Origin: Oceanospirillales bacterium
Lineage (GTDB): Bacteria > Pseudomonadota > Gammaproteobacteria > Pseudomonadales > Balneatricaceae
Assembly: GCA_018223185.1 (NCBI GenBank)
Contig: JAAEYW010000005.1
Location: 62,001-126,000, forward strand
Direction: 5' to 3'
Length of the DNA stretch: 64,000 bases
The notes under the pieces are model-generated. The model did no database searches. It saw only the letters and a list, made by a program, of their open reading frames with translations, and was not told where the DNA came from. How positions within the stretch are numbered: the stretch's first letter is position 1; each line of letters starts with the position of its first letter. Positions 55,069-64,000 of this stretch are shown piece by piece. The translations under genes were made by a program, and so were the position numbers.

Positions 55069-57648
55069 ATGACCAGTACGAACTCTACAACCGCGCCTCA
55101 CACACCCATGATGCAACAGTATCTGAAGATCAAGGCTGAACACCCTGATCAACTGGTGTTCTATCGTATGGGCGATTTCTACGAGTTGTTTTTTGATGAT
55201 GCTAAAAAAGCCTCGCAGCTTCTGGATATCTCGCTGACGGCAAGAGGCAAGTCTGCTGGCGATCCGATACCGATGGCGGGCATCCCTTACCACTCGGCAG
55301 ACGGTTATATTGCAAAAATTGTACGCGCGGGTGAGTCCGTTGCTATCTGTGAGCAGGTGGGCGACCCTGCCACCAGCAAAGGACCGGTCGAGCGTAAAGT
55401 GATGCGTATCGTTACGCCGGGGACGCTGAGTGATGAGGCCCTGCTGGATGAACGCCGCGACAGCCTGCTGATCGCTGTAAACACCGATCTGCAACGCTAT
55501 GGTATTGCGATTGTCGATATCAGCACCGGTCGCTTCAGCTTACTGGAGATAACGGGCGAGGAAGCGCTTCACGGTGAACTTGAGCGCATCAAACCGGCTG
55601 AGATTCTGTTTAATGATGGTCACAATCTGGCCCAGCCTCTGCAGTCTTACAAAGGACTGCGCCCCCAGGCTCCCTGGAACTTCGAACGGGAGACGGCTGA
55701 ACGATTGCTATGTCAGCAATTCCAGACCAAAGACCTGACAGGTTTTGGCTGTGATCATCTGCCGGTTGCTCTGGGTGCAGCGGGCTGTTTGCTGCAATAT
55801 GCAAAAGACACTCAGCGAACCGCACTGCCTCATATTCGCCGGCTGATTCTGGAGCAACGGGATGACAGCGTTATCCTGGATGCAGCCACCCGCAAAAACC
55901 TGGAGATCGATATCAATCTGGCGGGCGGCCGGGAGAACACCCTGGCCTCGGTGATTGATAAAACCGCGACGCCGATGGGCAGTCGCATGCTCAGACGCTG
56001 GCTAAACCGGCCCCTGCGTTGCCGTAATACCCTGCAAGCCCGGCAGGGCGCACTGCAATGGCTGATCAGTGACTACCGCTTTGAACAGTTATCTCCGCCT
56101 CTTAAACAGATTGGCGACATCGAACGGGTGTTAGCCCGGGTTGCCCTGCGCTCTGCCCGTCCCCGGGATCTTGAACGACTCAAGAACGCTTTTCAGGTTT
56201 TACCTGAGGTTCAGGACCATCTGGCAGCGACACAACCTGCACTGCTGAAAACGCTGGCAGAGACGGCTGGCGCTTTCCCCGACCTTTGTGACCTTCTGAA
56301 CCGGGCGGTGACCGAAAACCCACCCGTGGTTATCCGTGATGGTGGGGTAATTGCCGCCGGTTACGATGCAGAGCTGGACGAGTTGCGGGGGCTGAGCGAA
56401 AACGCCGGTGATTATCTGGTACAACTGGAAACCCGTGAACGAGAGCGTACTGGCATCCCGACTCTTAAAGTCGGTTATAACCGGGTACACGGCTATTTTA
56501 TCGAGATAGGCAAAGCACAGAAGGCCGAAGTGCCTGGTGACTATATCCGTCGGCAGACGCTCAAGAATGCAGAGCGGTACATCACTCCGGAACTGAAAGA
56601 GTTTGAAGATAAAGCCCTGAGCGCTAAAAGCCGGGCCTTAAGCCGAGAGAAGGCGCTGTATGAAGCATTGATTGAAACCGTTGCAGAGCAGCTTGCCCAA
56701 CTGCAGGACAGTGCTGCGGCCCTGGCTGAACTGGATGTCCTGTGCAACCTTGCAGAACGCGCCGACAGCCTGGACTATGTTGCTCCTACACTGGCCGATG
56801 AGCCACAGATTCAGATTACCGGCGGACGCCACCCGGTCGTTGAGAATGTTCTCGATGATCCTTTTGTCGCCAATAGTCTGAGTCTTTCGCCTGAACGGCA
56901 GATGCTGATTATTACCGGCCCCAATATGGGGGGTAAATCCACCTATATGCGTCAGGCGGCACTGATTACACTGCTGGCCCATATTGGCAGTTATGTCCCG
57001 GCACAACGGGCAACCATCGGCCTGGTTGACCGGATATTTACCCGTATGGGATCGTCAGATGATCTGGCCGGTGGCCGTTCAACCTTCATGGTTGAGATGA
57101 CGGAAACCGCCAATATTCTGCATAACGCAACCGGGCAAAGTCTGGTGCTGATGGATGAAGTCGGGCGCGGTACCAGCACCTTTGATGGATTATCCCTGGC
57201 CTGGTCGGCGGCGGAATACCTGGCAAATGAAGTTAAGGCAATGACCCTGTTTGCCACCCACTATTTCGAGCTGACCGTGCTACCGGAACTCTGTCAGGGG
57301 GTATTCAATGTGCACCTGACGGCGATTGAGCATCAGGATCATATCGTTTTTATGCATGAGGTTCAGGAAGGCCCGGCAAGTCAGAGTTATGGTTTACAGG
57401 TAGCCCAACTGGCGGGAGTCCCAGACAATGTAATCCGTCGTGCCCGTCAGAAACTGATTCAACTCGAGGAGGATGCTGGTCAGACTGAACAGCGTCGTCA
57501 GCCGCCACCGGTTCAGGATGATCTGTTTGTTGCGCCGCGCCCACACCCGGCTCTGGTGCAGCTTCAGGCACTCGAACCTGACAACCTGAGCCCCCGTGAG
57601 GCACTGGATCTTATCTATACACTGAAAAAAGCAGCTGAACGTCACTGA
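55069..57648 (+). CDS. mutS: DNA mismatch repair protein MutS
   Basis: About 859 residues from the ATG at 55069, which gives the family start ...[16 protein letters not shown]; an upstream in-frame ATG at 55027 is possible. The mismatch-binding [11 protein letters not shown] (Phe-x-Glu) is near residue 40. The ATPase has Walker A GPNMGGKS, then [14 protein letters not shown] and FATHYFELT. It recognises mismatches and recruits MutL. It is upstream of rpoS in convergent orientation and ends at a shared terminator. Confidence 0.98.
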   Translation: MTSTNSTTAPHTPMMQQYLKIKAEHPDQLVFYRMGDFYELFFDDAKKASQLLDISLTARGKSAGDPIPMAGIPYHSADGYIAKIVRAGESVAICEQVGDPATSKGPVERKVMRIVTPGTLSDEALLDERRDSLLIAVNTDLQRYGIAIVDISTGRFSLLEITGEEALHGELERIKPAEILFNDGHNLAQPLQSYKGLRPQAPWNFERETAERLLCQQFQTKDLTGFGCDHLPVALGAAGCLLQYAKDTQRTALPHIRRLILEQRDDSVILDAATRKNLEIDINLAGGRENTLASVIDKTATPMGSRMLRRWLNRPLRCRNTLQARQGALQWLISDYRFEQLSPPLKQIGDIERVLARVALRSARPRDLERLKNAFQVLPEVQDHLAATQPALLKTLAETAGAFPDLCDLLNRAVTENPPVVIRDGGVIAAGYDAELDELRGLSENAGDYLVQLETRERERTGIPTLKVGYNRVHGYFIEIGKAQKAEVPGDYIRRQTLKNAERYITPELKEFEDKALSAKSRALSREKALYEALIETVAEQLAQLQDSAAALAELDVLCNLAERADSLDYVAPTLADEPQIQITGGRHPVVENVLDDPFVANSLSLSPERQMLIITGPNMGGKSTYMRQAALITLLAHIGSYVPAQRATIGLVDRIFTRMGSSDDLAGGRSTFMVEMTETANILHNATGQSLVLMDEVGRGTSTFDGLSLAWSAAEYLANEVKAMTLFATHYFELTVLPELCQGVFNVHLTAIEHQDHIVFMHEVQEGPASQSYGLQVAQLAGVPDNVIRRARQKLIQLEEDAGQTEQRRQPPPVQDDLFVAPRPHPALVQLQALEPDNLSPREALDLIYTLKKAAERH

Positions 57649-57682
57649 TTCAGATACCAGGCTATCTGATCAGCGAATTCCA

Positions 57683-57726
57683 GAGATAAAAAAACCGGGT
57701 TGTTAAATACCCGGTTTTTTATCTCT
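57683..57726. terminator. Bidirectional terminator between mutS and rpoS
   Basis: ACCGGGT-TGTTAAAT-ACCCGGT is flanked by an A-run and a T-run and by outer arms GAGATAAA/TTTATCTC, forming a long symmetrical stem that can end both transcripts. Confidence 0.92.
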
Positions 57727-57733
57727 CAAGCGC

Positions 57734-58729
57734 TTAGCCTTTTAGCAGATCTTCCCCGCTCAGACCATTACGCTCAACGATCTCACGCAGCTTACGCAGC
57801 GCTTCAACCTGTATCTGCCGCACCCGCTCACGGGTCAGACCTATCTCTTTACCGACCTCTTCCAGAGTGCTCATCTCATAGCCTCTGAGTCCGAAGCGTC
57901 GGGACAGTACCTCTGCATGCTTTTCCGGCAACATCCCCAGCCAGCCTTCCAGATTACCGCTGATATTCGATTTCTGTAGCAGAGTTTCCGGATCGGATGA
58001 CTCTTCATCCGCAATCGTATCCAGCAACATCTTATCGGAATCTTTGCCAACCGGAACATCAATCGAGCTGACACGTTCATTCAGGCCGAACATCTTCTCA
58101 ACATTCTCGACCGGTTTATCAACTGCCGCGGCAATCTCTTCAACGGTTGGCTCATGATCAAGCTTCTGCGCAAGCTCCCGGGCGGCACGCAGATAGACAT
58201 TCAGCTCTTTGACAACATGAATCGGCAACCGGATAGTCCGGGTCTGATTCATGATAGCCCTCTCTATCGTTTGCCTTATCCACCAGGTGGCATAGGTTGA
58301 GAAACGAAACCCTCTCTCGGGGTCAAACTTTTCAACCGCCCGGATCAGACCGAGGTTCCCCTCCTCGATAAGATCAAGCAGCGTCAGCCCCCGGTTGATA
58401 TAGCGGCGGGCAATTTTAACCACCAGCCGCAGGTTACTTTCAATCATCCGCTTACGTGATGCGTCATCCCCTTTAAGAGCACGCCGGGAGAAATAAACTT
58501 CCTCCTCAGCGGTCAATAATGGGGAAAAACCTATCTCATTCAGATATAACTGCGTTGCATCCAGTGTTTTCGCATTCAGCAGGTCATTATGGGCCATACT
58601 GCCCTTACCGCGCCCACTGTTGAGAAACTCTGGTTCGTCGTCGGCAACTTCGTCAAGATCCGGGGTTGCGTCGTCCATATCGATGGAAACCGCCTCCAGC
58701 TCCTGATCACTATTTTCAACATTTACCAT
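57734..58729 (-). CDS. rpoS: RNA polymerase sigma factor RpoS
   Basis: The 331-residue sigma-38 has an acidic N-terminus, region 2 ([23 protein letters not shown] and [17 protein letters not shown], each in part) and region 4.2 with the [23 protein letters not shown]. It directs stationary-phase and stress transcription. It lies 70 bp downstream of nlpD, whose gene in relatives holds an rpoS promoter. A long leader could carry regulation, but no sRNA site is assigned here. Confidence 0.98.
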   Translation of the reverse strand: MVNVENSDQELEAVSIDMDDATPDLDEVADDEPEFLNSGRGKGSMAHNDLLNAKTLDATQLYLNEIGFSPLLTAEEEVYFSRRALKGDDASRKRMIESNLRLVVKIARRYINRGLTLLDLIEEGNLGLIRAVEKFDPERGFRFSTYATWWIRQTIERAIMNQTRTIRLPIHVVKELNVYLRAARELAQKLDHEPTVEEIAAAVDKPVENVEKMFGLNERVSSIDVPVGKDSDKMLLDTIADEESSDPETLLQKSNISGNLEGWLGMLPEKHAEVLSRRFGLRGYEMSTLEEVGKEIGLTRERVRQIQVEALRKLREIVERNGLSGEDLLKG

Positions 58730-58800
58730 TGCATTATTCCCGAGTAACCTGATTCTTATAGATTGTTATCGGTCACTACATAGCGATAATCATTTAAGTT

Positions 58801-59652
58801 TTATCTTTTACGCGGCAGATACACCATAGGATCCACAGGCTGTCCATCCCTGCGAATCTCAAAATGCAGCATTGTTCTGGCGGCTCCACTATTACCAATT
58901 TCAGCAATTTTGTCACCTGCTTTTACCTTATCATTTTCTTTCACTAGAATGCGACTGTTATGCGCATAAGCACTCAGAAATTTCTGATTATGATGAATTA
59001 TGACAAGATTGCCATAACCCAATAAACCACTCCCGGCATAAACCACCCTGCCCGATTCAGCAGCAAAAACAGGCTCGCCTTTATTGCCGGCAAAGTTGAT
59101 CCCTTTATTCACGACGCCCTTATTACTAAACCTGCCAATAATCTTACCTGAGGCAGGCCAACTCCAGCTCAATGCACGATCAGCAACTGGCTCGAAACGT
59201 TTTTTTACAACGACAGGCGCAGCCTCGGGAGAAGAAACAATCTTTTTATACGGGACAGGCTTGGCTGGCGGTGCAGATTTAGCGGCAACTGAAGACTGAG
59301 AGGGGCGGGTAACAGCAACACGTCCCTGCGCGGCTTTTTTATCCAGAGGTGTTTCCTTAAGCTCCAGAAGCTGACCGGGAAAGATATCATAGCGATCACT
59401 GATGCCATTGCTGTGGGCCAGCTGTCTGAAATCCAGCCCATAACGAAATGCGATTGAATAGAGGGTATCACCCCGACGCACCCGATACTGACCGGGACGA
59501 GCCTGACTGCTGACGACCTTAACCGAATGGCGGCCGCTGATAGAACGTTCATCCACCGGCGTGTAGACACTGGTTGAGCTGCAGGCAGACAGTATCAGCA
59601 CAACGGCAAACAGTGCCGGAGCTGAGAAAATGTCTGCCACTGCTCTCACCAT
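58801..59652 (-). CDS. nlpD: Murein hydrolase activator NlpD (lipoprotein)
   Basis: The 283-residue protein has a lipoprotein signal ending in LSAC, a LysM domain at about residues 55-100 (YRVRRGDTLYSIAFRYGLD) and a C-terminal M23/LytM domain. The zinc ligands of active M23 peptidases are lost (NKGINFAGN in place of the His/Asp motif), as in E. coli NlpD, so it should activate the amidase AmiC at division rather than cut peptidoglycan itself. It lies between the DUF368 gene and rpoS. Confidence 0.94.
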   Translation of the reverse strand: MVRAVADIFSAPALFAVVLILSACSSTSVYTPVDERSISGRHSVKVVSSQARPGQYRVRRGDTLYSIAFRYGLDFRQLAHSNGISDRYDIFPGQLLELKETPLDKKAAQGRVAVTRPSQSSVAAKSAPPAKPVPYKKIVSSPEAAPVVVKKRFEPVADRALSWSWPASGKIIGRFSNKGVVNKGINFAGNKGEPVFAAESGRVVYAGSGLLGYGNLVIIHHNQKFLSAYAHNSRILVKENDKVKAGDKIAEIGNSGAARTMLHFEIRRDGQPVDPMVYLPRKR

Positions 59653-59655
59653 ATT

Positions 59656-60594
59656 CTATCCCTTAGCGGCTTGATAACGCTCCAGAACCACTACAATTAC
59701 GATACCAACCAGGGTTAACCCGATCGCCCAGAACATAAAAGCTGACTGACCGGTAATACTTTCAAAATTCCAGGGAAGGACGTTGTCCTGCAACAGCGGC
59801 ACCTGTTCACCATGCCGGTTAATGGTATAAGAAAGCGTGTATTTCCAGGGCCAGACTTTATTCAGGGACCCGAGCATAAATCCAGCAAGCAACGCCAGAG
59901 TCATCTGACGATGATGACTGAACATCCAGCCAAGCAGCCGGGAAAAGCTCATAATACCCACAACACACCCGACCACAAACAGACCAATAAGCTGAAAATC
60001 AGCCCCTTTGACCGCCGCCAGAATATGCGCATACATCCCCAGCAACAACAGAATAAAACTGCCGGAGATACCCGGCAAGATCATCGCACAGATCGCAATA
60101 GCTCCGGACATAAACACCATCATTGCAGTGGGTTCAACACTGACAGGCGCAATACTGGTAATGGTGTATGCCACAATAGAGCCGATGATAAAACTGGATA
60201 CAAGGTTCATATTCCATTTTTCAATGTGACTCATCACCAGCCAGACCGACGCCAGAATCAGACCAAAAAAGAACGCCCACAACAGAATGGGATAGTCTGT
60301 CAGCAAAAACAACACGGCCCCTGCAATGGTGGCTATACTGGTGATAATTCCGGCTAACAGCACCAGCAGAAAGCTGCCATTAACCTGTTTCCAGAAAGCC
60401 ACGGGGCCCTTCTGAAACAATATTCTGACCGCCCCCAGATTAAAGCCCCTGATGGTATAGATCAGTTCTTCGTAGATACCAGTAATAAAAGCGATAGTGC
60501 CACCTGACACACCGGGAACCACATCAGCAGCCCCCATCATTACTCCTTTCAAGAAAAGCCCCAAAAACTCCCGGGGGGTTCGCTTTGTAGTCAT
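59656..60594 (-). CDS. DUF368 membrane protein (undecaprenyl-phosphate translocase family)
   Basis: The 312-residue protein has about 8-9 membrane segments and the family motifs GAADVVPGVSGGTIAFITGIY and MILPGISGSFILLLLGMY, a repeated PGxSGG element. DUF368 proteins (PopT, including Vibrio cholerae VCA0040) recycle undecaprenyl phosphate across the inner membrane. It starts 25 bp after pcm and ends 3 bp before nlpD, so it is embedded in the stress/cell-wall operon. Confidence 0.93.
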   Translation of the reverse strand: MTTKRTPREFLGLFLKGVMMGAADVVPGVSGGTIAFITGIYEELIYTIRGFNLGAVRILFQKGPVAFWKQVNGSFLLVLLAGIITSIATIAGAVLFLLTDYPILLWAFFFGLILASVWLVMSHIEKWNMNLVSSFIIGSIVAYTITSIAPVSVEPTAMMVFMSGAIAICAMILPGISGSFILLLLGMYAHILAAVKGADFQLIGLFVVGCVVGIMSFSRLLGWMFSHHRQMTLALLAGFMLGSLNKVWPWKYTLSYTINRHGEQVPLLQDNVLPWNFESITGQSAFMFWAIGLTLVGIVIVVVLERYQAAKG

Positions 60595-60619
60595 TCAATA
60601 TCCCGTTACATTCATCAAT

Positions 60620-61288
60620 TCAGCGAACCGTTCCGCTTAACAGAGGCACAAACTTAACGCCTTCAAGTACCGTTGTTTTATACTCAGTTTCTGTGACCCG
60701 AATAATCAGCTTAAGTTGCTGATTCTGAGTACCTCCGACCGGAATCACTAACCGGCCACCCACGGCCAGCTGAGCTAACAGTTCAGGCGGAACCTCCTCT
60801 GGTGCCGCAGTCACCATAATGCCATCAAATGGCCCCCGCTCAGCCCAGCCCATGCCGCCATCACTGTGTTTTAGCGAGACATTGCGAATTTTTAGCAACG
60901 AAAATCGCTGCCGGGCTTTATCCTGTAAGGGTTTAATCCGTTCAACACTGAAAACTTTATCAACCAACTGCGCCAGTACGGTCGTCTGATAGCCTGATCC
61001 GGTGCCGACCTCCAGCACTTTTCCCAGTGGGCCACCCGCCAGCAGTATCTCTGTCATTCGTGCAACAATATAGGGCTGGGAGATGGTCTGATTAAACCCG
61101 ATCGGCAGTGCAGTATCCTCATACGCCCGATGCGACAACGCTTCATCGATAAAAATGTGGCGTGGGGTATTACCCATAACATCCAGCACCTGCTGATCAG
61201 TGATTCCCTGTTCTTTCAGCCGCTGCACCAGCCTGCTGCGGGTTCGCTGGGAAGTCATCCCAATACCCTGCAACTGCAACTTATTCAC
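60620..61288 (-). CDS. pcm: Protein-L-isoaspartate O-methyltransferase
   Basis: The 222-residue protein has [18 protein letters not shown] (in part), the SAM motif [18 protein letters not shown] and [16 protein letters not shown]. It methylates isoaspartyl residues to start repair of aged proteins. The GTG start at 61288 overlaps the surE stop in GTGA, the reason for choosing it over the internal ATG. Confidence 0.95.
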   Translation of the reverse strand: MNKLQLQGIGMTSQRTRSRLVQRLKEQGITDQQVLDVMGNTPRHIFIDEALSHRAYEDTALPIGFNQTISQPYIVARMTEILLAGGPLGKVLEVGTGSGYQTTVLAQLVDKVFSVERIKPLQDKARQRFSLLKIRNVSLKHSDGGMGWAERGPFDGIMVTAAPEEVPPELLAQLAVGGRLVIPVGGTQNQQLKLIIRVTETEYKTTVLEGVKFVPLLSGTVR

Positions 61289-62037
61289 GCTAAATCCTCA
61301 AGCCAGTTACTTAGATTATCCATACCGGAATACTGTGTCATATCAATATTCAGCGGGGTTATTGAAACATAACCGGACTTAACCGCAAAAAAATCGGTTC
61401 CCGGCCCACAGTCAGCGGCTACCCCTGCACCAGCAATCCAGAAACGCTGCGTACCACGCGGGTCGATCGACTCAACCGGTGCATCAGCCACCACCCGATG
61501 GCCCAGGCGGGTTACATGAATCCCTTTTAACTGATCCAGTGGCAGATCCGGCACGTTGACATTCAACACCGTTCGGGGAGCCAGTACCAGTCCCCGGATA
61601 TCCAGGATCAGCTGACGCACAACTTCCGCAGCAGTATCATAGTGAACCGGGGCACTGCCTGCCAGCGATACTGCGATCGGAGGCAGGTGCAAATGCCGGC
61701 CTTCCATCGCCGCAGCGACCGTTCCCGAATAGAGCACATCATCGCCCAGATTGGAGCCACTGTTAATGCCCGAGATCACCATATCAGGAGGTTCATTGTA
61801 GATACCGCCGATTCCGAGGTGAACACAATCAGTTGGCGTACCGTTAATACCGATAAAACCGTTCTGATGATGGTGCGCTTCAAGAGGGCGATCCAGTGTC
61901 AGCGAATTGCTGGCTCCGCTACGATTACGATCCGGGGCGACCACTGCCAGCTCAGAATCCTTAGCCAGAATTCGTGCCAGCGCTTCCAGGCCGGGTGCAT
62001 AAACACCATCATCGTTAGATAGTAATAATCTCATCAC
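61285..62037 (-). CDS. surE: 5'/3'-nucleotidase SurE
   Basis: The 250-residue protein has the metal site [27 protein letters not shown] and [21 protein letters not shown] (in part). It is a survival phosphatase acting on nucleotides and short polyphosphate. It overlaps truD and pcm by 4 bp each, giving a tightly coupled truD-surE-pcm run. Confidence 0.97.
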   Translation of the reverse strand: MMRLLLSNDDGVYAPGLEALARILAKDSELAVVAPDRNRSGASNSLTLDRPLEAHHHQNGFIGINGTPTDCVHLGIGGIYNEPPDMVISGINSGSNLGDDVLYSGTVAAAMEGRHLHLPPIAVSLAGSAPVHYDTAAEVVRQLILDIRGLVLAPRTVLNVNVPDLPLDQLKGIHVTRLGHRVVADAPVESIDPRGTQRFWIAGAGVAADCGPGTDFFAVKSGYVSITPLNIDMTQYSGMDNLSNWLEDLA

Positions 62038-63086
62038 TCTGACTCCGGTTCCTGCTGCCCTGAAGCTGATGACACCTGCGCCAGCTCTCGCAGCACACTG
62101 GTGGCAAAGCTGCCTGCAGGCAGATTAAAGGCCAGGACAAACTGATCATCGGCTTCCTGATCAATGGTCAGATCAGCCGGTACCAGCCGGGTTGACCGAC
62201 GTTCCTGATTCAGCCCCAGCCGCTCCAGCCCTTCCAGTTGCTCCTGCCATGGTGTTAACTGTTCAGCTTCCCAGGCGGCCGCAACCTCTGTACAGATTGA
62301 GCGCCCCCGGCCCCACATCGCCGCCGTCAGGTGCAGATCACCTGATTGCAGACGTGTCAGAATAGTCTCATCCGCGGCGTCAAACTGAAAACAGCTCTGG
62401 CTGCCATTGATCATCAGCACATCACCCGGCATCGGCTGAGAAAAAAGAGACTGTCCAATTCGCTCAGATACCAGCTGATTAAACATATAGGAGCGCACGG
62501 CTGAGATATAAAGACCTTTCTTGTGCCGCTGCCGTTCTTTCAGCTTGCCTGCGATCAACAGAGCACCCTTATGCAGATTTCCATGATGGTGCCCGAACCG
62601 CTGCTCACCAAAATAGTTGGGAACGCCAGCAACAATCTGTTGCGCACGACTCAGCAACGCCTCAGGTTCAGTCACCTGGCGCAGACGGATCTGAAACCGG
62701 TTCCCGTTCAAACTCCCAAGCCTGAGCTTGCGGGTATGTTTAACCGCTTTGAGCACTTTGATGGTATCAGTTTCAAACAGTGACCAGGTCAGCGGAGAGC
62801 GACCCGGCAGATGCACACTGAACCACTGTTCGGTTTCCGCATGACGATCTTTCTTTCCGGCGTAGCCAACCTCTTTAGGGCTTACCTGACAAAAATGCGC
62901 CAGTTGCCGGGCTACCCAGTCAGTATTTTCACCGGTTTTGCGGATATAGAGAAATACATGGTCGCCGCTGCCTTCGGGTTCAAAAGAGAGATCTTCTGTC
63001 ACCCTGAAATCATCGGCTTCGGTTCGGATAACCGCACGACTGGCAGGTTCACCGTAGAGATAGTTTAACGCGATTGGAAAGTTCAT
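62034..63086 (-). CDS. truD: tRNA pseudouridine(13) synthase TruD
   Basis: The 350-residue protein has the catalytic Asp in GYAGKKDRHAETEQWFS, with the FRVTEDLSFEPEGSGDH N-terminal strand and RYFGEQRFGHHHGNL-like NYFGEQRFG motif. It modifies U13 of tRNA-Glu. The ATG lies 17 bp after the ftsB stop. ispD and ispF, which lie between ftsB and truD in Pseudomonas, are absent here. Confidence 0.96.
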   Translation of the reverse strand: MNFPIALNYLYGEPASRAVIRTEADDFRVTEDLSFEPEGSGDHVFLYIRKTGENTDWVARQLAHFCQVSPKEVGYAGKKDRHAETEQWFSVHLPGRSPLTWSLFETDTIKVLKAVKHTRKLRLGSLNGNRFQIRLRQVTEPEALLSRAQQIVAGVPNYFGEQRFGHHHGNLHKGALLIAGKLKERQRHKKGLYISAVRSYMFNQLVSERIGQSLFSQPMPGDVLMINGSQSCFQFDAADETILTRLQSGDLHLTAAMWGRGRSICTEVAAAWEAEQLTPWQEQLEGLERLGLNQERRSTRLVPADLTIDQEADDQFVLAFNLPAGSFATSVLRELAQVSSASGQQEPESE

Positions 63087-63103
63087 TAACGCTAGGGGTT
63101 CCG

Positions 63104-63427
63104 TTACTGACCGGTATCGGCCGGTGGCTTACCTGGCAACGCCGGAACAAGCTGAAAGAAAGATTCACCCTCTTTCACCATTCCCAGCTGATTCCGGGCC
63201 CGCTCTTCCAGTGCATCCAGTCCCTGCTTGAGGTCTTTTACCTCAGCATCTAACTGATGGTTACGATTTACCAGAAGGTCATTTTCGGCCCGTTGCCGCT
63301 CAATCTCCTGCTGCAATGCCTGCACTTCAGCCAGATTCGCTTCGCCAAACCATAGCCGGTACTGCAGCCCGATCAGACAGATCAGCAGCAACAACATAAT
63401 CGAACGAAATAAACTCAGGCGAAACAC
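63104..63427 (-). CDS. ftsB: Cell division protein FtsB
   Basis: The 107-residue bitopic protein has a short cytoplasmic start, a membrane helix (SIMLLLLICLIGLQYRLWF), a periplasmic leucine-zipper coiled coil (residues about 32-75) and the terminal LGMVKEGESFFQL motif. It forms the FtsBLQ complex of the divisome. An eno terminator precedes it, so it needs its own promoter in the short gap. Confidence 0.95.
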   Translation of the reverse strand: MFRLSLFRSIMLLLLICLIGLQYRLWFGEANLAEVQALQQEIERQRAENDLLVNRNHQLDAEVKDLKQGLDALEERARNQLGMVKEGESFFQLVPALPGKPPADTGQ

Positions 63428-63460
63428 AGTCCGACAGCACTCTTACTCTTTCATATAGTC

Positions 63461-63485
63461 AAAAAAGGGGGCGTTAAGCCCCCTT
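63461..63485 (-). terminator. Terminator of eno
   Basis: On the minus strand GGGGGC-TTAA-CGCCCCC (63466-63485 with flanking bases) is followed by six T residues, 25 bp after the eno stop. Confidence 0.9.
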
Positions 63486-63509
63486 AGTATTTCACAGATC
63501 GGTTAAAAA

Positions 63510-64000
<491 letters not shown>

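Noticed and set aside
57649-57733. Search for an rsmZ-type sRNA by rpoS, as in Pseudomonas
   Set aside because: Only a bidirectional terminator fits in the gap; no repeated GGA stem-loops.

Overview
The window looks like chromosome from a marine, facultatively anaerobic gammaproteobacterium, probably of the Oceanospirillales type. This is inferred from gene content and synteny (alaS-lysC-csrA-tRNA-Ser-tRNA-Arg, cinA-recA-recX, eno-ftsB-truD-surE-pcm-nlpD-rpoS-mutS) and from a Na+-pumping oxaloacetate decarboxylase. No 16S rRNA is present, so the genus cannot be fixed.

Layout. (1) 1-7302: a minus-strand meta-cleavage pathway: catechol 2,3-dioxygenase, 2-hydroxymuconic semialdehyde dehydrogenase, hydratase, 4-oxalocrotonate decarboxylase, tautomerase, acylating acetaldehyde dehydrogenase, 4-hydroxy-2-oxovalerate aldolase and a truncated SDR. 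It would take catechol to pyruvate and acetyl-CoA by the oxalocrotonate branch. Two copies of one composite operator lie before the dioxygenase and the dehydrogenase. (2) 7.5-11.8 kb: a small protein with a renalase-like flavoprotein, a degenerate-receiver/TPR protein, a candidate FNR-controlled small RNA and an HDAC-family deacetylase. (3) 11.8-15.2 kb: oadGAB. (4) 15.5-24.3 kb: thiI, three tandem identical tRNA-Arg genes, tRNA-Ser, csrA, lysC, alaS, recX, recA and cinA. (5) 24.9-54.8 kb: an anaerobic-respiration block. It holds molybdenum cofactor genes (moaD, mobA, moeA, moaB, moaA) with a Crp/Fnr regulator, narGHJI with a PpiC isomerase and a carbonic anhydrase, narK1K2, narXL, a NasA-type transporter with a PP2C/kinase fusion protein, the class III ribonucleotide reductase (split glycyl-radical subunit) with its activase, and the O2-independent ubiquinone genes ubiT, ubiV and ubiU. 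(6) 55.0-64.0 kb: mutS, rpoS, nlpD, a DUF368 transporter, pcm, surE, truD, ftsB and the 3' part of eno.

The genes of block 5 form one programme: nitrate uptake, sensing and reduction, the cofactor and quinone this needs without oxygen, and oxygen-independent dNTP synthesis. FNR-type boxes (TTGAY-N4-RTCAA and close variants) precede narG, narK1, the nasA-like gene, moaA, nrdD/ubiT, ubiU and the candidate sRNA. At narG, narK1 and nasA a NarL 7-2-7 site sits 51-52 bp upstream of the FNR box. In Pseudomonas-type genomes mutS and cinA are neighbours, so block 5 appears to have been inserted between them.

The observations most worth following are the split NrdD, the candidate anaerobic sRNA at about 10.6 kb, the duplicated catabolic operator, the shared FNR/NarL promoter layout, and the SDR and response-regulator proteins that lack key catalytic residues.
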